A stretch of DNA of 64,000 bases, taken from assembly GCA_963682025.1 (NCBI GenBank), contig OY821517.1:17758048-17822047 (forward strand), given 5' to 3'. Position 1 is the stretch's first letter, and every line of letters starts with the position of its first letter. The notes beneath the pieces are model-generated. The model ran no database searches and was not told the origin of the DNA. It saw nothing but the letters and a program-made list of their open reading frames with translations. Source of the stretch: Cordilura impudica. Its lineage: Eukaryota > Arthropoda > Insecta > Diptera > Scathophagidae. A program made the translations under genes and the position numbers. Positions 32,769 to 44,774 of the stretch are shown here, one piece after another.

Positions 32769-33490
32769 AAACAAGTAAGAATATTATAGTCGTTCTAGAC
32801 CGACTATACGATACCCTATACCATGCGTTTAGAGACCTTTTTTCTTATATCCAACTAATTAGATATGAAAAATAAGCATATAGCAAATTTGAGTGGCATT
32901 GTTACTAATTTTTTTGCCTTCGGATATGAAAAAGTTCATATCGGATGCTAAATTTATATGGAGACCAGGTCGAAAAATGGACCGATCGTGATCATATTTG
33001 GTAAGATAAATTATTTTTTGTCAAGAATAGATACAGACTTGAGAATATTTTGAGCAAAATTTTTGTTTTTTGGTAGATTTAAGGGAGGATCGGGAATGAG
33101 ATTTATATGGGGGCTATGACTAGGAATTGTTCTATAAGTTTTATTTTCGTACTACTTGTAAATGGATGTAGTAAACATACAAAAACCCAATTTGACCGAG
33201 ATCTATATGATAATTTTGATATTATGGTAATTTAAGTCGATCTCATAGGGGTCATTTGTATGGGGACTAAGTCTGAACATGAACCGATTTTCATTAATTT
33301 CAACAGCATTCATCCCATGGCCGATAGAAGCTTATATAGTTTGATTACAAAATTTACATGGACACACAGATGGTCGGACGGACGGACAGACAGACTCAGA
33401 AAGTGATTCTGAGTCGATCGGTATAATAAAATTGAAATATTTTTGGTAGTTACAAACATCAGCACAAAGTCATTATTCCCTGACCACATA
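32769..33490 (+). mobile_element. GTCY-1 element, copy f
   Basis: AACAAGTAAGAATATTATAG with the palindrome (one mismatch), CGATACCCTATACCATG, a full body and GGACGGACGGACAGACAG near 33376. The final hairpin is truncated at CCACATA. Confidence 0.85.
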
Positions 33491-33794
33491 TATACTCCTG
33501 ATGAAGTTGAAAAACCGTCAACGAAACATAGAGTGAAGGATGAAGAAATAAGTTTTTGATTTAACTTATGATTTTTTATAACTTTTTAGTATATGTCTGA
33601 CCATAATATAGACTAAAAGAAATGAAAATATAAATACAACAATTGGTCATAAAAGACTTCAATTATATACATATTTTTTTTTTTCGATGTAAATTTCTTA
33701 TACTCATATTGCAAAAGTTGCAACTGTAAGTTTTCATAATAACTTAATAAATTATCTTAATAAATTGTGTAAAATCACTTTGAAAAACTGTGGA

Positions 33795-33965
33795 ACATTT
33801 TTTGGGTGAGAAATACCAAGTCAGGTTGAAAGTACTAGGCCAGTATAACAAAACTTCAAAAGGGTTTGGCGTTCTCAGATCAGACTTTTTGTATTACCCT
33901 GTTTTCCTTATCTTAATATTTGTATGTTTAGTTTTCATCTATAACCCAAGCAGCATTGATGATTT
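33795..33965 (+). repeat. Inverted repeat I, left copy
   Basis: GGTTGAAAGTACTAGGCCAG and surroundings recur inverted at about 35965-36165. The two copies bracket a Tc1 element and repeat K'. The open frames (VRLKVLGQY.KTSK.FGVL) are shared but short. Confidence 0.75.
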
Positions 33966-34057
33966 TTCATTTTTTTTATTCAGCAAAATTATAGCTAAGA
34001 CTAAAATAAATAATTTTTACCAGTGCAAAAAAATAGAAAAAAATACTGATATACGTA

Positions 34058-35266
34058 CAGTTTGCCAGTAAAATCTTTGCACATGAAAAAAAGATTTAAT
34101 TAAAATAACCAACTTTTCTATTTATTTTTCATCTTAGCTGTTTACAAATATAATAAATACAAAAAAAAGTTCAACTTCAATAAAAAATATTCGAGTGAAT
34201 ATTAAAAAAGGATTATAGTTCAATTTCTGAGCTGTCAAATAAATGTTTGCACACTTAAGCTTAATTCGATAAAAATTCTAATTTATTTTTACATTCATGG
34301 GTTTTTAGCTTCTAATCTTTTGTGTGTCCACCTTAGGCATCAAGTACTAATTGCGACTTTTTCGGGTCAAAGAAATTGAATTGGTGAAAACCAGCTTCAG
34401 TTCATTTTTAGAAAAATCAAGATAAATTTCTTTGCTCATTATTTCGTCCAAAATCCTGATTTTACCAACTGCTTTGCTTGATATATAACCCTTAACTGAT
34501 AGTCTTCCAAACTTTACTGTTGGAATGAAATTTTTATTTTCTAATTCTGTTCGAGGTTTTCGCCAAACTTTTGGGGTTCATTATGGTAGTACAGAATCAC
34601 TTTCGTGTCATCATAGAAAATAACGTCATCCCAGTACTCTGGAGGAAGCGCAATATGTTCTATAGCAAACTAAAATCGTTTTTCAATATTTTTCACTGAG
34701 AGCAGAGGTTTTTTCCTAGCCACTCGTGAGAAATATTTGTGTTTTTGTAATACATTTCGGATGATTTCATGTGAAACTGGCCGAGCCAATCCTCTTGTGC
34801 TGACTTACGGCTTATCGTAGTTTGAATTCTTTAACTTTCAATATGCGGCGTCACTTTTTTTTACCCTTTTAATTTGAGTCTATCATATTTTTTTGTACGG
34901 GAGAACATAATAGTAATTTCCCTATGCAATAATTGAAATACATTAATTGAGTAATATTTTGGCAAATTTGTTTTCTTGGCATTTTTTTTTTTTTTTAATT
35001 TAAATATGCGGTCACTTGTTGGGCGGACGACAATTATTCAACCTCTTTCACATGCAAATTCGTGAAAAATTAACGCTTTTTTGACATTATTCATACTGAG
35101 TAAACATATTTTTTTGTTGTTGTTGTTGTAAAGTGCGTGTCTTTTTATTAATGGGTTCGCGTTTTACGGTCCCGAACAAGTACAGTAACGAAAGGTGTTG
35201 AAATTCTTAAATGAAAATAACGTTTTAAAATTTTTTTTAGTGTGCAAAGATTTTCTTGACCAACTG
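34058..35266 (-). mobile_element. Tc1-like transposon (dead), 1.2 kb
   Basis: The ends CAGTTTGCCAGTAAAATC and (reverse) CAGTTGGTCAAGAAAATC are followed by TTTGCACA and flanked by TA. The minus strand holds a broken transposase: RKNLCSQ-type basic region, 'LPPEYWDDVIFYDDTKVIL' (first catalytic Asp region, read with frame shifts near 34620), then VGKIRILDEIMSKEIY further on. Many stops are present. Confidence 0.75.
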
Positions 35267-35332
35267 TATATTTGATTAAATATTAAAAATATCACTCATA
35301 CGTATACCTCTCTATTAAAAGATTAATTTAAA

Positions 35333-35905
35333 TAATCTAGCCCATAAAAACAAAGTTTTTATTAAAACTCTTTCTTTCCTTATGCATATGAGTTTTGAAT
35401 CTCTCCGTGACTGTGCATGACTTTGCGTGACTATTTTAAAATTAATCTTTAGTCACAACAAGTCTATGGACAAAGTTTCAGATCGATCGGATGAGGGGAA
35501 GTGAGGTTCTAATCTCTCCGTGACTGTGCGTGAGTGTGCATGACTATGTCAAAATTAATCTTTGGTCACAACAAGTCTATGGACAAAGTTTCAGATCGAT
35601 CGGATGAGGGGAAGTGAGGTTCTAATCTCTCCGTGACTGTGCATGACTATGCATGGCTGTGCGTGACTCTTTTTTTTCACGGCAAGTCTATCGACCAAGT
35701 TTCAGATCGATGGGATAAGGGGAATTGGGTTTTAAAGCACTCCGTGCCTGTGCGTGACTACCCCAAATCCCATTAATCTACAGTCACAAAAAGCCTATGG
35801 TTCAAGTTTCAGATCAATTGGATGAGGGGAATGGGGTTGCCCCATGGCAAACAGACAGACAGACACAGAGTTTGAGTTAAAATAAAGAGTTTAAAAAGGA
35901 GGAAA
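35333..35905 (-). repeat. Repeat K', inverted copy with four units
   Basis: Same unit as 28783-29570 in reverse (CAGATCGATCGGATGAGG at about 35480, 35594, 35703, 35813), with the same flanks. At its outer end it keeps CAGACAGACAGACACAGAG, which is reduced in the other copy. Confidence 0.9.
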
Positions 35906-35959
35906 ATTACACTTTTTTTTTAAGTTTTCATTCGATAAAATTAGTTTAACTTGATTTGC

Positions 35960-36170
35960 TGAATGCGAAGTCATTAATGGTTCTTGAGTTATAGCTGATA
36001 AACTAAGCAAACACACATCACGATAAGTAAAAAATATGAAAGGCCATCATAAAAAAAATTGAGAACACCAAAATCTTTGGAGGTCTTACTATACTGGCCT
36101 AGTACTTTCAACCTCACTTGGAATCTTTCACCCTCCAGAATAGCTGTTGTGCAGTGTAATTCGTTATTTA
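35960..36170 (-). repeat. Inverted repeat I, right copy
   Basis: Contains CTGGCCTAGTACTTTCAACC, the reverse of the left copy at 33795-33965. Confidence 0.75.
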
Positions 36171-36208
36171 ATTTATACAAAAAATAAGTACGAGTACAAT
36201 AAATATTA

Positions 36209-36592
36209 CTAGCAGATTCCAGCCCTCGAAATTCGAGTGCAAATTCTAGGAAATTTTATTTTTTCATTAAATAAAGACCCTAAAGGTATGCTAATCAATT
36301 ATAGCCAATTCGCAAATCCACAAAAACAAACAAACCCATTTTTATTACAAACACATTAACAAATTTAATAAACACACACATAGTATACACATTGTATAAT
36401 TTTATGTATGTGTTAGTAGCAACTTCAAATGCAATTTACTCAAAATAAACGAAAAAATTAAAAAATTTGTAAATCTGCAAAATGGCTAAAAAGGAACACC
36501 TTACAAATAATATACGTTTGGTCAAAATCGGGATAAAACGGTAGAACAAAACATCATTCACAAAAAATCGCCTAGCCTATTAATAATATAGA
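36209..36592 (-). mobile_element. Helitron B, copy B4
   Basis: Plus-strand CTAGCAGATTCCAGCCC then CTCGAAATTCGAG at the 3' end (36209), and the 5' TC at 36592. 384 bp. Confidence 0.88.
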
Positions 36593-37625
36593 TTCATCAC
36601 TAAAGTACTCTAAATCGATTTTGGATATTCTTTTACATTTACGCCTAAAAATTTCATTGTTCAAATAAAAATATTTCGTTTAGTTCGACTAAAATTTTTT
36701 ATATTTTTTATAACATTGCTGAATTCTTAAAGCATATATGAATGATTTTCTAAAGAAACAAGCATTTTCAAGATATAGTTTCTTTGATATTTAAATATCT
36801 TTTATTCCCGTCAATTTTATGTTTTTCTACGTTCAAAAACATTTATCATTATTTTCATTTAATACCCTTCGTATGTAGTTATAAATAATGATATCATGGT
36901 CTGTATTTCTGCAACACTTAACATATCAAATTAAACAACATAAGACAATCCTAATTCCACTTGTTAACTACAAAGAGAGATAGAGAGAGAGGGAGAGAAA
37001 AAAAAAGAAAACCAACCCGGCAATATCATGACTTCTTTGATTTGATACAAACAGTATGTACGTACGTACACCTTCCTCTACATTTCAACTTTGAAATTAA
37101 TTTTCTTTGATACCGTGGCCAAAGAGACGATGACAACTCATTAATGAGGACGATGTCATGCAAATTCCATTGGTTTCAGTCAAACGACATATTTCTTTTC
37201 GATACCACTTTTCTTTACGTTCGTCTTCTACTCTGTTTGCAACAGCACATCTGCAACAAGAAACATCATCATGATCATGGTTGCTGTCATCATCATCATC
37301 ATTTTTGTACAATCACATGGTCATCATTATATGGTGTATATACTCGTTTAAATTTTTATAGAAAAAAAAAGAGAAACATTCTTTCATGCGACATACTTAA
37401 TTTGATAAAACAAACTAAACGAACAAAATCTCCCGCATAAGCTTTCCTTAGTTGAAGTAAAAATTACCCGTCAGAAAAATTGTTAATCGACAACATTGCC
37501 TATTTTTATTTTTTAATTTGAATCCATGATATGTCCATCAATTTATGCAATATGTGTTAGTAGTTAATTTTGCATTCAACGGTGCTAAATAAATGGAAAA
37601 GATTTTCAGAAGAAGTTCATGTTAA
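36593..37625. other. Intronic stretch with GA tract and GC-richer island
   Basis: GA-rich tract at 36971-37010. 37100-37330 is less AT-rich, with CATCAT repeats at 37291-37304, and has no recognised repeat or exon. Confidence 0.45.
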
Positions 37626-38425
37626 AACAAGTAAGAAAATTATAGTCGGTCTAGACCGACTATACGATACCCTATACCATGCGTTTACAAACCCTATCTC
37701 TTAGGCCCAACTAACTGGACATTGAAAATAAGCAAAAACCAAATTTGAGTGGGATTTTTATTAATTTTTTTGGCCGCAGATATGAAAAAGTTCATATCGG
37801 ATGCTATATCTATAAAGGGACTAGGTCCAAAAATGGACCGATCCTGATCATGTTTGGTAAAGTCTCTTGTATTTTGCAAAATATGAACAAACAAAATTTG
37901 AGAAGAATCAGTGCAATATTTTTGTTTTTTAATAGATTTAAGTGAAGATCGGGAAGCAGCTCTATACGGGGTCAAAGGGATCATTTTTGGACTACTCATT
38001 AGTGGATGTAATGAACGCATACAAACCCAATTTGAGTAAGATCTATATGACAATTTGGATCTTATGGCAATTTATGTCGATTTCATATGGGTAATTTGTA
38101 TGGGGGCTAGGTCTGAACATGGACCGATTCTCACCAATTTCAATAGCGTTCATCCCATGGCCGATAAAAGCTTATATACCAAATTTCATCAAAATATATT
38201 CATATTTGCGACCTGCAGTTTGATTACAAGCTTTACATGGACACACAGACGGACGGACGGACGGACGGACGGACGGACGGACGGACATTGTTAAATCAAC
38301 TCAGAAAGTGATTCTGATTCGATCGGTATAATTAAAGATGGGTCTAGGTCAAATATTTTTGGTTGTTACAAACAGCAGCACAAAGTCATTATACCCAAAC
38401 CACATAGTGGTATAGGGTATAAAAA
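37626..38425 (+). mobile_element. GTCY-1 element, copy g (best preserved)
   Basis: Complete: AACAAGTAAG, intact 24-bp palindrome (37641-37664), CGATACCCTATACCATG, body, a GGAC microsatellite of about nine units (38250-38285), TTGTTAAATCAACTCAG and CCACATAGTGG-TATAGGGTATA. Nearly identical to copy b apart from the microsatellite length. Confidence 0.92.
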
Positions 38426-38427
38426 AC

Positions 38428-38848
38428 TTGTATTTTGCAGAGCAGCATCTGTATTTCAGTATCAAATAATTATTTTATTTAAAAACCAAATTCCAAGATT
38501 GCTTTTCTTTTAAAAAAATAACTTGAAAACTTTACTTTTCTAAAAAATTCATCTCATGCAACTGAATTTTTAAAACAGCAAACTCCTTAAGGGTGTTAAG
38601 AGGTCAAAATTTGATTCATATATAATCTTCTTATTTTTCTCTAAAGACTTTGTAGAAAACTCAAGCACGAAATCATTTTAACGGCTACATTTCATTTTTA
38701 TTTTCATATTTTTTGATATTTGTTAAACTAAGTTCAATTTCAGTTACAAAAATTTGCAACTTTTAATTTTAAAAAGCAAATTTGGCTGTAAAGTTTTTAA
38801 AAAAAAAAATAATAATAATAATAATAATATGTTTATATATTATTTCTC
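38428..38848. other. Intronic stretch
   Basis: AT-rich; AAT repeats at 38807-38829. No gene seen. Confidence 0.45.
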
Positions 38849-39788
38849 AGAGTTCAGAAAAAAACACACACTGAATAAAAAACTCGTACTTATATGTAAA
38901 CAAACATAGCTGAGACCAACAAACACATATTTTTATTTTCATATCAATGATGCGTGTTTCTTAATCATGTAATGTGCCCAACACAATCATGACTGTGTTT
39001 CGTTTTAATATTTCGTTATCTATACGAACATTTTTCTATCACGTATGTTTCGAACACACATAAATCACACAGATTCGAGTGTAGCTTTATTTTAAGTTCG
39101 TTTTCTTGCGCGTGTACTGCTGAAAAAACAGAACATGTTCTTCAACGCGTACATCTAAAAATTAAAACATTATCCACTCGCAATCGGAAAAATCTGAAAC
39201 ACCCCTTTAATAATTGTTTCAACCAAATTTTTAAAAAAAATGTATAACTAAAACGAATTATTAAAAAAAAATTATAAATAATTCATTAGCAGTTATAAAA
39301 AAATTGAATAATAAAAAGATAATAATAAAAAAAAAAATAAAAATAAAAAGATGGTAACAAAATAGAAAACAGAAAAATTTTATATGTTGTTTATGACTTA
39401 ATTTCGTTTTATTCTTCCTATCGCGAGTGGATAATGCTTTAATTTTTAGATGTACGCGTTGAAGAATATGTTCTGCTTTTTAGCAGTACAAGTGCAAGAA
39501 AACGAACTTAAAATAAAGCTACACTCGAATCTGTGTGGTTTATGTGTCTTCGAAACAAAAAATACCTGATAGAAAAATTTTCGTGTAGATAACGAAATAT
39601 TAAAACGAAACACTGTCATGAGTGTTGGGCACAGTACAAAATTAAGAAGCACACATAATTGATATGAAAATAAAAATATGTGTTTGTTGGTCTGAGCTAT
39701 GTTTGTTTACATATATGTACGAGTTTTTTATTCAGTGTGTGTTTAGAATGGAACATTGTGTGTTTCATGTGTGTATTTTCTGAACCTT
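38849..39788. mobile_element. Foldback element FB2
   Basis: Two arms of about 320 bp, 38866-39186 and 39422-39745, are inverted copies (for example CACTGAATAAAAAACTCG and GAACATGTTCTTCAACGCG). The A-rich loop is about 235 bp. Weaker matching tips (AGTTCAGAAAA / TTTTCTGAACC) extend the element outward. It is non-coding. Confidence 0.85.
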
Positions 39789-39792
39789 GTTA

Positions 39793-40556
39793 TTATACCC
39801 TATACCACTATGTGGTTTGGGTATAATGACTGTGCTGCTGTTTGTAACTACCAAAAAAATTTGACCTAGACCCATCTTTCATTATACCGATCGAAACAGA
39901 ATCACTATCTGATTCGATTTAACGATGTCCGTCCGTCCATCCATCTGTGTGTTCATGTTAACCTTGTAATCAAACTGCAGGTCGCAAATATGAATATATT
40001 TTGATGAAATTTGGTATTTAAGCTTTTCTCGGCCATAGGATGAACGCTATTGAGAATCGGTCCATGTTCAGACCTAGCCCCATACAAATGACCCCTATGA
40101 AATCGACATAAATTGCCATAAGATCCAAATTGTCATATAGATCTTACTCAAATTGGGTTTCTATGCGTTTATTACATCCATTAATGAGTAGTTCAAAAAC
40201 GATCCCCATGGGACAGCTCCTAGTCATAGACCCCATATAGAGCTGCTTCCCGATCTTCACTTAAATCTATCAAAAACAAAAATATTGCACTGATTCTTCT
40301 CAAATTTTGTTTGTATATATTTTTGCAAAATTCAAGAGACTTTACCAAACATGATCAGGATCGGTCCATTTTTGGACCTAGTCCCCATATAGATATAGCA
40401 TCCGATATGAACTTTTTCATATCTGCAGCCAAAAAAAATAATAAAAATCCCACTCAAATTTAGTTTATGCTTATTTTATATATCCAGTTAGTTGGGCCTA
40501 AGAGATAGGGTCTCTCGGTCGGTTTAGACCGACTATAGTTGTCTTACTTGTTTTTT
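39793..40556 (-). mobile_element. GTCY-1 element, copy h
   Basis: Inverted copy: TATACCCTATACCACTATG, GTCCGTCCGTCCATCCATC at about 39928, body, and a palindrome with changes (GTCGGTTTAGACCGACTATA). The segment between the body and the palindrome is partly deleted. Confidence 0.88.
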
Positions 40557-40878
40557 AATTGAAAAAATAAATTTTCTACTAAATTTTTAATTTTTTTTTT
40601 AAAGATTTTCTTTTAAAAAATTTCACAATTATTTAAAAAAATTTAAACTTTTTTTTCAAACTCATTTGACTTAAAAAACTAATTTATTCTCAAATTTATT
40701 TCATTAAATAATGTTTTTTATTATTATTTATTTATTTACGTTTATCTAAAAAAAATCTCACATTTTAACTTTATTTTTGATTTAAAAATATTTTCAGATA
40801 TTTTTTTTTTGTATAATTTTATGTTTATAACTAGACATTGGAATTTTTGTCTACATATCAATCAAGTATTTATACAAA
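40557..40878. other. AT-rich intronic stretch
   Basis: Low-complexity A/T runs; nothing recognised. Confidence 0.5.
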
Positions 40879-41170
40879 CTAGCAGATTCCGGCCCTCGAA
40901 ATTCGAGCGCAAATTCTAGGAAATTTTATTTTTTCATTAAATAAAGACCCTAAAGGTTTGCTAATCAATTATAGCCCATTCACGAATCAACACAAAAAAA
41001 AACAAACTCATTTCTATTACAAACACATTAACAAATTAAAAAATCTGTAAATCTGCAAATCGGCTAAAAAGAAATACCTTTCAAATAATATACGTTTGGT
41101 CAAAATCGGGATAAAACGGTAGAACAAAACATCAGTCACAAGAAATCGCCTAGCCTATTAATATTATAGG
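40879..41170 (-). mobile_element. Helitron B, copy B5 (internally deleted)
   Basis: 3' end CTAG at 40879 with the CTCGAAATTCGAG hairpin; the 5' end is CCTATTAATATTATAG. The segment with the ACACACACATAG stretch is deleted (292 bp left). Confidence 0.85.
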
Positions 41171-41309
41171 TTATTAAAATAACTTAATTAAGACAACAAT
41201 ATTAAAAGGAATGCTGTACATGTAATGATAATAGAACAAAAAAAAAACTAGTGGTTATTTGAATTCTTTTTTTAATATGCAATAAAATCACCACCTAAAT
41301 TACATTTCT

Positions 41310-42174
41310 ACCTAACATTCAACAGCACTTACAAAATATTTGATTTTTTTGAATAAATTGTCTTTCATTAGCTTGGGGTTATATGCGACCCCAAGTCCAA
41401 AAGGGTTAATGGGGTCATATTATATTTTTCAGAAACCCTAGGCTATTAAGATAAAATCTAAAATATAACATTTAAAAGCAGAAAACTGATAAATTTTTTA
41501 TACAAATTAATTAGAAAGACTACATTTACTGAATATTTCACAAAAAAATAATTTTTCTCGAAATCCGTAAAAAAAATTCTTTGTGAAATAAATTCTGCCA
41601 GAGGAATTTACTTCAAAATTCACACAGTTAATCTCTAACATATATTTAACAAAACTTAATAGTGCCATTTTTTGAAATTTTGTTTAAGAAAATTGTTTAA
41701 AACTCATAAAAGGAGCTTTTATCAAAAAAATTTTCCATCTTTGGTTTCATTTCGCAATAGGTTAAAAACGTGGTAATAAAACAATACTTCATATCTGAGT
41801 ATTTATAGGTACAGAGACAAATTATGTAAAAGTTAAAGTCGAAAAAATGTTCATCACATTTCATGACGTAGATTTTTTTTGGCACAAAAGTGGTCTGGGG
41901 TATTTGTTATTTCTTGACGAGTTTTCATTCGATTTTGTAGCTATATAGCTTTTTGAAAAGATAATTTCGTAATGATAACGATTAATATAACAACTTGTCA
42001 GAAAAAATAAACTATGAACGAAATTTTCGTAAAATCTGAGAAAAAGTCATATTTTCACCATGTAAACACAATTGATTGACCCAAAACTGTATTTCTCAGT
42101 TTTTTTGCTATTCGCATATTTCTAGGGGGGTGAGACTTTAAATTCAAACACTTTTTTTCCCCTCCATATAATGA
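41310..42174 (+). repeat. Direct repeat L, copy 1
   Basis: ATTCAACAGCACTTACAAAA through GGGGTTATATGCGACCCC to CCCCTCCATATAAT. It matches 43792-44593 in the same orientation with small indels. It is non-coding. Confidence 0.85.
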
Positions 42175-42265
42175 AGGGCTACCCCAATATATACATATAT
42201 ACATAAATATAAATCCCAATTCGATCCAGCTGGGTGTTCAATATGCTCTTGTTAAATTTATACAA

Positions 42266-44774
42266 TAGAGTGGGTCAAATTGTAGGGGACCGAAAAAATC
42301 TCCATGAGCTCATCGCAATTCTGATACTATGAGCCGTAACAAGTACATTTGGCCAAGGAACCATATGTACCTCTAAAATAATTTTCAAGCTTCACAAAAT
42401 TTTGATGAAAAAATCGATTTATGTCGTATATGGGTACCCCATATTATAATTTTATGTGCACCAATTACGGTGACAGCGGTTTGTATGAAAAAAAAAATTT
42501 GGTCGAATTTTGAGGTGTCGGATTATTGTGACACTGGATCTAAAACTTTAGTGTGCAAAATTTGAGCCAAATCGGACAATGCTTTCTGGACAATTGAGTT
42601 CAAAGTTCAAATATGAATTTATATGTAAAAATTATCAAAAAAATCATTTTTCACAAAAATTTTGATATTAATAATTAGGTTTCAATTAAATTAATAAATA
42701 AACCATAATCTAGAGTAAATTATCTTTCTAATAAAACAAAAAAATCTATTATCGGTTGAAAAACAGCCAAGTTATGTCAAGTTCCCCAGGCAATAAAGGC
42801 GCCGCAGACCACTTGATTAAGAAAATGGAGCTCACATTTTTAAAGGCATTGAAATAATTTACAACAACAATATTTTTGCATTCTGCTGATCCCAAAATGA
42901 TCTTATGTAAAGTATTTTGCATCTCGTCTATTGTTATGCCGTTCTAAATTAATGTCAAAACAGCACGTATTTTTAGCACTATTTCAAAATCTCTAATTTT
43001 ACTTTTTCAAAAATGTTGTTAAAGAAATTTTCCGAAATCAACGATTGGACTTTAAGGTCTTATTAACAAAGTATATCTGCATAAAAATGCCAAATATTGT
43101 AGGTATCCGTTCTTAATTTGGCGAGAGCAGTGTTTCTATTTCAGCGGATTTGAAGAAAAATTTGATTTTTCATACTTTTTCAACTTTGAGGCTACATCTT
43201 TTTGGTGTTTTCGTATTTCACATATATTTTATCAAAATATTATACTACTTGATATAAGTTCTCAATCTTGTAAATTAAGATTAAATTGAAACACTATAAA
43301 TTGTCCCCCTTTTAGGTCAAAGGTCAAATTTAAGGATATTAAAAAATTTTTAAACCAAAATATCGAAATAATTATATTTGTGGAAGGATTTCGATAAAAC
43401 TTGTTGATAATATTTTAATAATTCCAAAAAATAATATTCTGGACTAATTTTCTGAAATTAACCCGTGGGGTACTCTTGATGTCAAATTGACTCTTTATGA
43501 AAATCTATAAATATTTGCTTCATCAGGATTTTTTTTTTAAATAAAACAAATTTAATGTATTTATAAAATTTTTCAAATTTATTCATTATTTTATGAAAAT
43601 TAATTAGTTTTTATATTTAATACAGTATCAATAAATATCTATATCAAGGGCTTATATTCGAAAAGTGCTATCTGCATCAAATTTATTAGTAAAATCTGAG
43701 AGTATTTGTCGATCGATTTGCTACAATAACTATTAAGAAATAGTCTTAATAACTAAATTTTCAGCATGGTTATTATATTGTAAGCGTCACATCTAGAAAT
43801 TCAACAGCACTTACAAAATATTTGATTTTTTTGAATAAATTGTCTTTCATTATCTTGGGGTTATATGCGACCCCAAGTCCAAAAGGGTTAATGGGGTCAT
43901 ATTATTTTTTCAGAAACCCTAGGCTATTAAGAAAAAATATAAAATTTAAAATTTAAAAACTGATAAATTTTTGATACAAAGTATTAGAAAGAGTACATTT
44001 ACAGAATATTTTAATAAAATCCTTGTCAAAGAAATTCTGGCATAGGGATTTACTTAAAAATTCGCACAGTTAATCAGTAACATGCATTTAACAAAACCTA
44101 AAAGTGCCAGATCCATTTTTTGAAATTTTGTTCAAGAACATTTTTTAAAACTCAAAAAATGAGTTTTTAAAATTTTATCATAAAAATGTTTCATCTTTGG
44201 TTTCATATCACAATAGGTTAAAAACGTGATAAGAAAACAATACTTCATATCTGAGTTCTTATAGGTATAGAGACAACAAAAAAATTATGGCTTTAATCAA
44301 TTTGTTAAAGTTGAAAAAATGTTAGGCACATTTCATAACCAAGAATTTTTTGGCAAAAAAGTGGTCTGGGGCATTTGTTATTTCTTGGCGAGTTTTTATT
44401 TGATTTTGAAGTTATATAGATTTTTGAAATCTGAAAAAAAATTAACATTTGAAATTCTCAGTCGCGTTGAGGCACCTCTAATTTTTTTTTTTGATTGACC
44501 CAAAACTTTGTATTTCTCAGTTTTTTTTGCTATTCGCATATTTCTAGGGGGTGAGATTTTAAATTCAAACACTTTTTTTCCCCTCCATATAATACATACC
44601 TCACATAATAATTTTATGAGTACCCAGATACGACATAAATCGATTTTTCATCGAAATTTTAGAGGGCTCGAAAATTATTTTAGAGGTATGGTTCCTTGGG
44701 CAAATATACTTGTTATGACTCATAGTACCAGAATCGCGATAAGCCCATGGCTTAAAAATAATTGACCCACCCTA
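42266..44774. mobile_element. Element J with about 190-bp inverted ends
   Basis: The left end TAGAGTGGGTCAAAT (42266) and right end ATTGACCCACCCTA (44774) begin inverted arms of about 190 bp that include CCAAGGAACCATA and ATCGATTTATGTCGTAT. The interior has no ORF and includes the second copy of direct repeat L. No target duplication identified. Confidence 0.65.
43792..44593 (+). repeat. Direct repeat L, copy 2
   Basis: Same as 41310-42174, lying directly against the right arm of element J. Confidence 0.85.

Noticed and set aside
33790..34071. 93-codon ORF with a counterpart at 35989-36180
   Set aside because: Similarity is confined to inverted repeat I. The frames diverge and stop soon after, so it is treated as repeat sequence.
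37097..37440. His/Asp-rich ORFs on both strands
   Set aside because: They come from a CATCAT/GATGAT microsatellite and overlap each other on opposite strands.
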